NCBI GenBank assembly: GCA_973895155.1
Contig: OZ316898.1
Coordinates: 5,456,001-5,520,000 of the forward strand
Origin: Marsupella aquatica
Lineage: Eukaryota; Marchantiophyta
Direction: 5' to 3'
DNA: 64,000 nt
Both the position numbers and the translations under genes were made by a program. How positions within the stretch are numbered: position 1 is the stretch's first letter; each line of letters starts with the position of its first letter. This document shows positions 58,061 to 64,000 of this stretch, one piece after another. Below the pieces are notes generated by a model, which did not search any database, was not told the DNA's origin, and saw only the letters and a program-made list of their open reading frames with translations.

Positions 58061-60234
58061 AAGTGAACTGATAAGTCACGTGGTTCAGACTGATGTCGCA
58101 GGGTTCTTCGAGGTTTTCATCACAGTGTATTTCCACACAATAAATGGGTACAGTAATCTAACCTTCTCGGGCACTGCGAAGTGCAAAGCTAGCAGAGCAA
58201 GGCCAGAAGTCGAGGATGATCAAGATAAACTCAGCAGAACAGTGGCGTGGGTACAGGCTGTCTACCGTAAATCTCGACCAAGGTCCGATGATTCGATCAG
58301 CCCATCAGTCTTCCTGTATTTTCTTCCCCACCACCCTGGCGATCGATGGAGGCAGCGACGCAGATAGGCGTTTTGTCCATCTCCTCCGTTGCTATGATAT
58401 TAATAATAAATTGTCATACAAGCTGTATCGATCCGATCCACTTGCCAATCTACTGTACTGTTTAAATGTCTGTGCCTGATGATCGAGGTTCGACCACTGA
58501 ATGTTACAATTTCTTCCGAATGTTTAATTTGATTTCGTCCTTTCTGTTCACCCTTGAAAGAAATCCTTCCTGTCCTTTCTGCTCACCCTTCACCCTTCGA
58601 CAATCCGGCGAACAACGAAGGGAGTGTTTACGAGATAGTTCTCCCTTCAATCTTTGTGCGCCGGACAGTGGGGTCTTTGTGCGCCGGACAGTGGGGTCCG
58701 CAGTTGTCAATTGATTGGGAATTCGTGTCCATGCATGCACAGTCCATTGTTTAGTGTCCGTGAGGAATGGGAAGGAATAAAAGGCTCGTCCAGTTGGGAA
58801 CAGGATCACTTGCCAGCTATTTGTTGTGTACAGATACTTCACGTCCAGTTTCTCGCTGAAATGCTTTTGTCGACCAAACAAAGCAAAACATTTCGTCGTG
58901 GCATCAATCAATTTGTATAGAGTAGTCAACAAGTTAGCTGAATTTGCTTTTGCAAGTCTGAAGGGGCACTTTCAACCGTACTCCTCGATCATCTGATAAT
59001 AATCAAAGTGCTCTCACAACTGAATACTACGGTATCCCCTTGATCGCTTCAAAAATTGTGCAATTTGTACAAGTGTCAACTTCTTGCCAAAGAATTGCAC
59101 AATGACGCAAATTTTATTCTTGCTTGGAAACCGATTTTGAATTGCACTCAGAACGACAGGATATACATTGGTGACAAGCTTTGGCTTCAATTCACCAGCT
59201 TGAAAACCCCACTGGTCCCATGTCCTTCCTTAGTCACAAGTACTAAGATTTACCATATAAATTATCGCCTATGCATGGCTTCACTCTACCAAGTAAGTAA
59301 ATTCTCGCCCATGGCTTCACTCTACCAAGTTTGTGTATATGGCCTATGGCTTAGATAGATGCAGGATTCTTACTTTGAATTTAGATTGCCAAAATCTAAA
59401 CATTATAATATGCAACCTCGCTCTTTCCTTTGGTCTGCTTATGAAATGCTATTTTGTGGCAAGCCTCTCCATGTTGGATTTTGGTGACATTCTTTCTTCT
59501 GAAGGTGTCATTGTGCACCTTTTCCACACCCAATAAGTCACTTTGACTCCCCACAACTTGAACACAGGGAATTGAGCTGTCAGGCCGACTCGCTAACGCA
59601 TTGTAATGTCCTACTGCCGGACCATGCATCGCACTTAATATGCATGACAATACTTCTCCTCAACGTTACTTATTATCAACAATAGTGTGCAAATGCACGA
59701 GTATTGAAGTATTATAGCATAGATAGCAAATCGGATAGAATGATGCGCAATTCTTACTTCAAATGTGTTGAGTCTCACTTCAAACATGGCACTTCAAATT
59801 GACAAGGACAGCAATCTCTAAAGGGATACAGAGGACTGTAGTGAGAGTGTTAGAACTGGTCATGTGAGAAACAGGAGAGTCTGTACTTGCAAATCTTTAG
59901 ACGGGGTATGGTGGCCACAGTGTCCTTCACATGGACCCACGGAGGCTTCCAGACAAGACTCCACAAAAGTAAGCTAGCCGTCGTCATTCCGTGGAACGAT
60001 CGAAGTTCTTTGCTGTACGTTGCTATCGTCACGTGCGAGTACGTAAGTTGCGTGACGTAGCAAGGAGGCAGATGGAGCGGTGGGAGGGCCCAAGTCCAAT
60101 CCAGAGCATAATTCTAAGGTAGTTGAGAATCAAAACTTAGTCGAATGCAAATCCCTTGATGATCAATGTATTGTCCACAAAGAATTTGGATAAGCACTGT
60201 CTTTCCTGTAAGACGACATGTACAGTATGTAAAC
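58061..60234. other. Spacer, no gene recognised
   Basis: A perfect 23-bp tandem duplication (tttgtgcgccggacagtggg type) lies at 58650-58697. Around 59265-59345, a tggcttcactctaccaagt word is duplicated. Open frames are short and overlapping. Confidence 0.4.
59525..59645 (-). mobile_element. Possible tRNA-derived SINE head
   Basis: On the minus strand the sequence has gcgttagcgagtcggcctga followed by ctgtgttcaagttgtgggg, resembling A and B boxes, then ttattgggtgtgg. It is weaker than the element at 55785. Confidence 0.35.
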
Positions 60235-60400
60235 TCGCTTTGATCAAGATGAGCGCGAGTTCAGCATCTACGTGTATGTATACGTAAATTCCCTTCGATC
60301 AAGCTGAGGTTGAGTTCAGCGACGACGGGGTGTATGTAAACTCCAATTGTTTAATTTAAGATGAGGGTGAGTTCAGCGCGTGTTTCGCTGGGCACTGCCC
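60235..60400. repeat. Three-copy 50-60-bp repeat upstream of a TATA-like word
   Basis: The pattern gtatgtaaactc ... gatcaag(a/c)tgag ... gagttcagc recurs three times with starts near 60235, 60285 and 60332. It ends just before ttaaatata at 60412. No clear coding sequence follows: the first ATG after it opens only four codons. Confidence 0.8.
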
Positions 60401-60861
60401 TGATGAGCCCTTTAAATATACAGAACCGAACAGGAGGTTCATTTATCGAAGAAGCAGACAGACGACCGAGATGAAACTACTGTAACACATCAGCGGAAAA
60501 ACGTTTCTTGTCGCAGTACCTCCAGACGACCCTTTGTCCACTTGAAGACTCAAGTGACCGTCGAAGCATGCATGACAGGCTGGTGTTTTTAGTACAGCTC
60601 GAAGCTCCGGAGCATCAAAGGAGACGTAACTGGACTCTTACACATTCATGTGGAAAGGGTCGAGTTTATGTAAGAGTGCATGCAGGATGTGTTTTTCTTT
60701 TGGTCCTGGAATTCCCGAAAATTCCAGGACGTCTCTTGTGGGGGCCCTCCCTAGATTGTTCCAACCAAATCCCTTTTGTGGTGGGCTTCGGGTTCCAGCT
60801 AAGGAAGCTGGGTAAGTTACAACACGACAAACTTCCTAGCGAGGACTTACCTGTAATTAAA

Positions 60862-61565
60862 TGAGCTGAAACTAGACTCACCTACAGTTTGAATAAGATA
60901 ATGGAGAAATTTTGTACAATAGTGGAAACCTAAAATGATTGATCCATTATCCCGAGGTTAGTTATGCTATCTTATTGCCCATATTCAAAGCGGGTCCTAC
61001 GAAATTCTAAGAATAGGAAGCCGTTTGAATACAGCAAGACAAAGTCCTCAGCTACGATTCGTCCTACACTTCTTGAATGAGCTGAAAGTAGATAGACCCA
61101 CATCGATCGGATAATGGAAATCTTTGTAGAATAACGAGCAATCATGTTACTCAAATTAAGTCGTTTTCCCTTGGTTACTTCCATTGATATCTTTCCCACA
61201 TTCAAGTGAGTTCTAGGAATTGTTAAGAGTACTGTAGGAAGCTGTTTAAGTAGAGTAAGACAAAGTCCCTAGCTAAGACTCGCCAACACTTGATTGGGCT
61301 GAAACTAAAATCACGTGATGTCATGATTTTATCGGATAATAGAAATCTTTCTACAATGATGGAAACCTCCTAAAGCGCAATTACATTATTTAATTTTTTG
61401 AGTCGTTTTTCATTTCCCGTCGTTACCTTGTCTTGCGTTATTAATGGGCAGCGGACACAAAGTCCCTACAGTAGCGAGGACTCTCCTACATTTCAATCGG
61501 CTGAAACCAGAAGCACGTGATGCCCTGCTCCGATCGGATAATGGAAACCTTTAACCGACACTCGT
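60862..61565. repeat. Degenerate tandem repeat, about 4 units of 200-217 bp
   Basis: The word gctgaaa(c/g)(t/c)aga marks units near 60864, 61080, 61297 and 61500. Each is followed by cggataatgga or a variant and then aatct-t-tacaat-a-gga. Two units contain cacgtgatg. Divergence is high, so the array is old. Confidence 0.75.
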
Positions 61566-61984
61566 CTTATTTTAAATTGTTGAGTCATTGCATGTCGTTT
61601 GTTAACTTGCCACACTGAAGCGATTATGGGCGAAATACTCGTGGAGGTACCGTTGTCAATAGGACCGTCCCATTCAGCCAAGATTGCGTGTGCTACAGTC
61701 GCTCTTCCAGCTAAGGAACTACAGTGAGCTCTGGCTAATTAAGTTCAACCTCACGGGAAGAAGCCAACAGTGTGTACTTAACCCGGGTTTGCACCACATG
61801 ATAAGTGCAAAATTTCAGGGTTTAGACGTGCAGTGGCCCTTTTGTGTAGGATTCTCGTGATCCACTTCCATAGAAGTGCAAGTTTTACTCTGTACAAATG
61901 ATTTGCATTTATCAATACATTTACAGTAAAATCTTGTTCAGAGCGCTTTAATGATTTGTATTTATCAACAAATTTACAGTGAAG
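61566..61984. other. Spacer with a 54-bp duplication
   Basis: The block atgattt-atttatcaa-a-atttacagt-aa-tcttgt occurs at 61899-61951 and 61952-62005. AGTGCA words are seen at 61805 and 61878. No gene. Confidence 0.6.
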
Positions 61985-62235
61985 TCTTGTGTAGAGGGCA
62001 TTATGGGATCTAATGCTCCAAAAACTGATTGCTTCAACTTGAGTTTTGAGAGATTAACATCGGACGCCCATAATGCTCCAAAAGTAGGATCTTACTAAAC
62101 TTAGGTGTGAGAGATTTGTATTTTTTCTGACTTTTAACAAGTAGAGGAGAATCTGTTTCAAGAGGGTGATCCAGAATTCCAGATCTTGATATGCTCCTAG
62201 AATGCCCCGAAAAACACAAAAGGAAAAATCACTAA
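61985..62235 (+). repeat. Dispersed repeat family, copy E
   Basis: Landmarks gagggcattatgggatc, gcttcaacttgagttttgag, gagagatttgtat, gtgatccagaattcc, atgctccta-aatg and aaaggaaaaatcac appear in the same order as copy A at 28858-29230. Confidence 0.7.
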
Positions 62236-62289
62236 TGGCAGTAAGTGTGCATGAACCTTTACAGAGACTCTGCAGTCTGCACTGACAGA

Positions 62290-62490
62290 AAATGTATAAA
62301 ACTTCAGAACGGTCGGAAGTCAAACGGAAGAAGGGAGGCCTTGCAATTACCCAGGGCTTGCACTTCTCGAGAGCTCGCTTTGTGTATACTGTTTCACAAG
62401 CAACCGTCAAAGTGTAACATGGTTGGAAAGTAAAGACAAGAAGGGACGCCTTGCAATTATCCAGGGTTTGCACTCTTTGACTGTGCACTG
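62290..62490. repeat. Duplicated segment, 2 units about 108 bp apart
   Basis: gaagaagggaggccttgcaa near 62325 and gacaagaagggacgccttgc near 62433 are each followed by att(a)-ccaggg-ttgcact and then by a gagagctc word. Confidence 0.75.
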
Positions 62491-63457
62491 AGCGAGAGCT
62501 CCCTACTGTATATGTATTGTTTTAGAAGGTCTTATGTCGAATTAATAGTGAGGCATTTGCCTGTAAAGCAGTCTGGACTCTGGACTGCTGATCCTGGCGC
62601 TGCTGATCCTGGCGCTGGCTATGTGGGTCCCCATCCTCGTCACAGGCGGCTGAGGACGGGGAGCACATACCTGGAAGGTAAATCGGAAGAGCTGACCACA
62701 GCAAACACTGTTCCCAACGCAACACAAGTCATGTGTTGACATGCCAATCCAGAAGTATTCTGGCTGGGGATAGCACACAACGCCCGCAGATAAGTAAGCC
62801 TCCTGTACTCAATTCCTCCAACAGCTGAGCTGCGACCAAACATTGAATTGGAGTCGAATTCTTTTTACGCTCGACTACTCGAGGTCTCTAGCATAGTAAC
62901 GTCTGATCGTATAAGAGTGTGGAATTCATGTGACACATGCTGTGCTTCGCTGGATTCAATTAGAGAGTTAATTAGGTTTTTGAGATATATGAGACATTAG
63001 TTGTGGATTGACTTGAGGTGTTGTGGATGCTGATGATTTACAGCCGTCCTGGCTTGGGCAGAGAAAGCTAAGAGCGGCGATGAAACGTATCAGAGTTATC
63101 CTTGCGAACGCATTTTCGAATTGTAGGAGACCGCACCGAGAGCACTGGGACGAGAGCAATTGCGTGATATCGAGGATTCATACGACAGAGGGGGGAGAGG
63201 TCCGCAATCTGCGTTGATGCTGTGAAGAAAGCTTGCAAGGGGGTCGGAGATGTGAACCCAATATTGTTAGATGATCGAGACAGTCAGTCAGCCCTTGACC
63301 AGGCTGGAACGTTGATAGGAGTACCGTGATTATATGACTGGAGACTCGGGAGACGGAAGGACTCAGAATATAAAGATTCAGAACGGACTCGAGTAGCTAG
63401 GCACGTTCACGGTGCTCAATCGGTCCTGAGTGTGTGTTTCAACAATTGAGCACCAAA
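62491..63457. other. Spacer, no gene recognised
   Basis: A 16-bp duplication (ctgatcctggcgctg) is at 62588-62617. No protein family is recognised in any frame. Confidence 0.4.
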
Positions 63458-63595
63458 ATGGGGGCCGATTTGAGAAAATCTTTGGCATTCTTGTCTAGCA
63501 GGATGGCAAAAGCATGCTTGAGGCGGCCGGTCAGAAAAATCATGGGCTCGACCCTGCTAAATGAAGCTCAACAGAAGGAGTCTGATGAACAGTAA
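63458..63595 (+). CDS. Candidate small protein, 45 aa, hypothetical
   Basis: The ATG has a favourable context (accaaaATGGGG). The 45-codon frame reads MGADLRKSLAFLSSRMAKAC..., has a basic middle (LRRPVRK) and ends acidic (KESDEQ). It could form an amphipathic basic helix. No known small-peptide family (DVL/RTFL, CLE, RALF) pattern is present. It could be a small gene, an upstream ORF, or chance. Confidence 0.2.
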   Translation: MGADLRKSLAFLSSRMAKACLRRPVRKIMGSTLLNEAQQKESDEQ

Positions 63596-64000
63596 TTAAA
63601 TCGTTGTGGTTCTCTAGCATTTGCTTGCGCGCGGGTCGAAAGCTGGCATGACCAGCTGAGACCAATTCAGTGGATTCGCATCCGTTCCGTCGATCCAGGG
63701 TCAGTTCGTTTGGAGGCTGTATACCTTCAGCGTGATCTCTCGATCCAGGCAGCGGGCCAGCACAGTTTCGATAGTTTCGTGCTGCTAATTATCAACCTCC
63801 AGCGAAAATGTTGTGTGCCTGCGCTTTGGTACTTCTCCTCTTGCGATTCTCCGAAGCCATTCCAAGCATTTTGCGACATTTTAGGGAAGGGACCATGTAC
63901 CTCTGTTCAGTTGTGAACCTCCTCTACTCCCACGAGTACCTTAATTATAGCGGGTACGGGGGCGGATATCTCGTCTCCATTCCGTATTGAGGACTTGTTA
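63596..64000. other. End of window, no gene recognised
   Basis: Two overlapping plus-strand frames of 60-68 codons are open to about 63916 and 63990 but show no family. A gene continuing beyond the edge cannot be excluded. Confidence 0.35.

Overview
This is plant nuclear DNA. Spliced genes with canonical GT..AG introns are separated by long repeat-rich stretches. Five protein-coding loci can be read with confidence, and they cover only about 15-20 kb of the 64 kb. A DNMT3-type cytosine methyltransferase beside ordinary land-plant families (ZIP transporter, GH17 glucanase, lumen-type FKBP, RPN7) suggests a seed-free plant such as a moss or lycophyte, because angiosperms are known to lack canonical DNMT3. 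The lineage is an inference; no species is claimed.

Layout. 1-3.8 kb: leader and promoter-like sequence of a ZIP metal transporter, with a probable intron in its 5' UTR. 3802-6115 (+): ZIP transporter, 3 coding exons, 362 aa. 6.1-8.6 kb: spacer with a 3-copy 104-bp repeat. 8651-11433 (-): secreted GH17 beta-1,3-glucanase, 4 exons, 535 aa, with a repetitive Asn/Ser/Asp tail. 11.4-16.2 kb: gene-free, AT-rich and CT-rich, with tandem repeats. 16261-18345 (-): a single-exon 694-aa protein joining a DNMT3-like catalytic domain to a DUF3444 domain. Just upstream lies a small repeat-rich acidic/basic reading frame ending in a good splice donor, which may be its first exon. 18.8-24.3 kb: a 93-bp satellite and a Ty1/copia LTR with an inverted second copy. 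24297-27448 (+): proteasome lid subunit RPN7, 8 exons, 391 aa. 27.4-32.5 kb: retroelement and dispersed-repeat debris. 32567-33414 (+): a truncated copy of the FKBP gene. 37254-40318 (+): the full FKBP-type peptidyl-prolyl isomerase, 8 exons, about 236 aa. 41802-43157 (-): a single-exon six-pass membrane protein of 451 aa. 43.2-64 kb: no gene I can recognise, but many local tandem duplications, tRNA-derived SINE-like units, a possible LINE remnant and copies of a dispersed repeat.

The genes do not form a pathway; they are independent housekeeping or cell-wall/metal genes, as expected in a plant chromosome. The most unusual item is the DNMT3-DUF3444 fusion. It has a 33-bp repeat coding for its N-terminus and possibly an upstream repeat-coded exon, and it is intronless beside intron-rich neighbours. 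The second is the tandem FKBP duplication, in which one copy has lost exons 4-8 and also lacks an intron that the complete copy keeps.

Exon limits were set by eye from GT/AG sites, reading-phase continuity and remembered family patterns; no alignment or search was run. Names rest on motifs visible in the translations.
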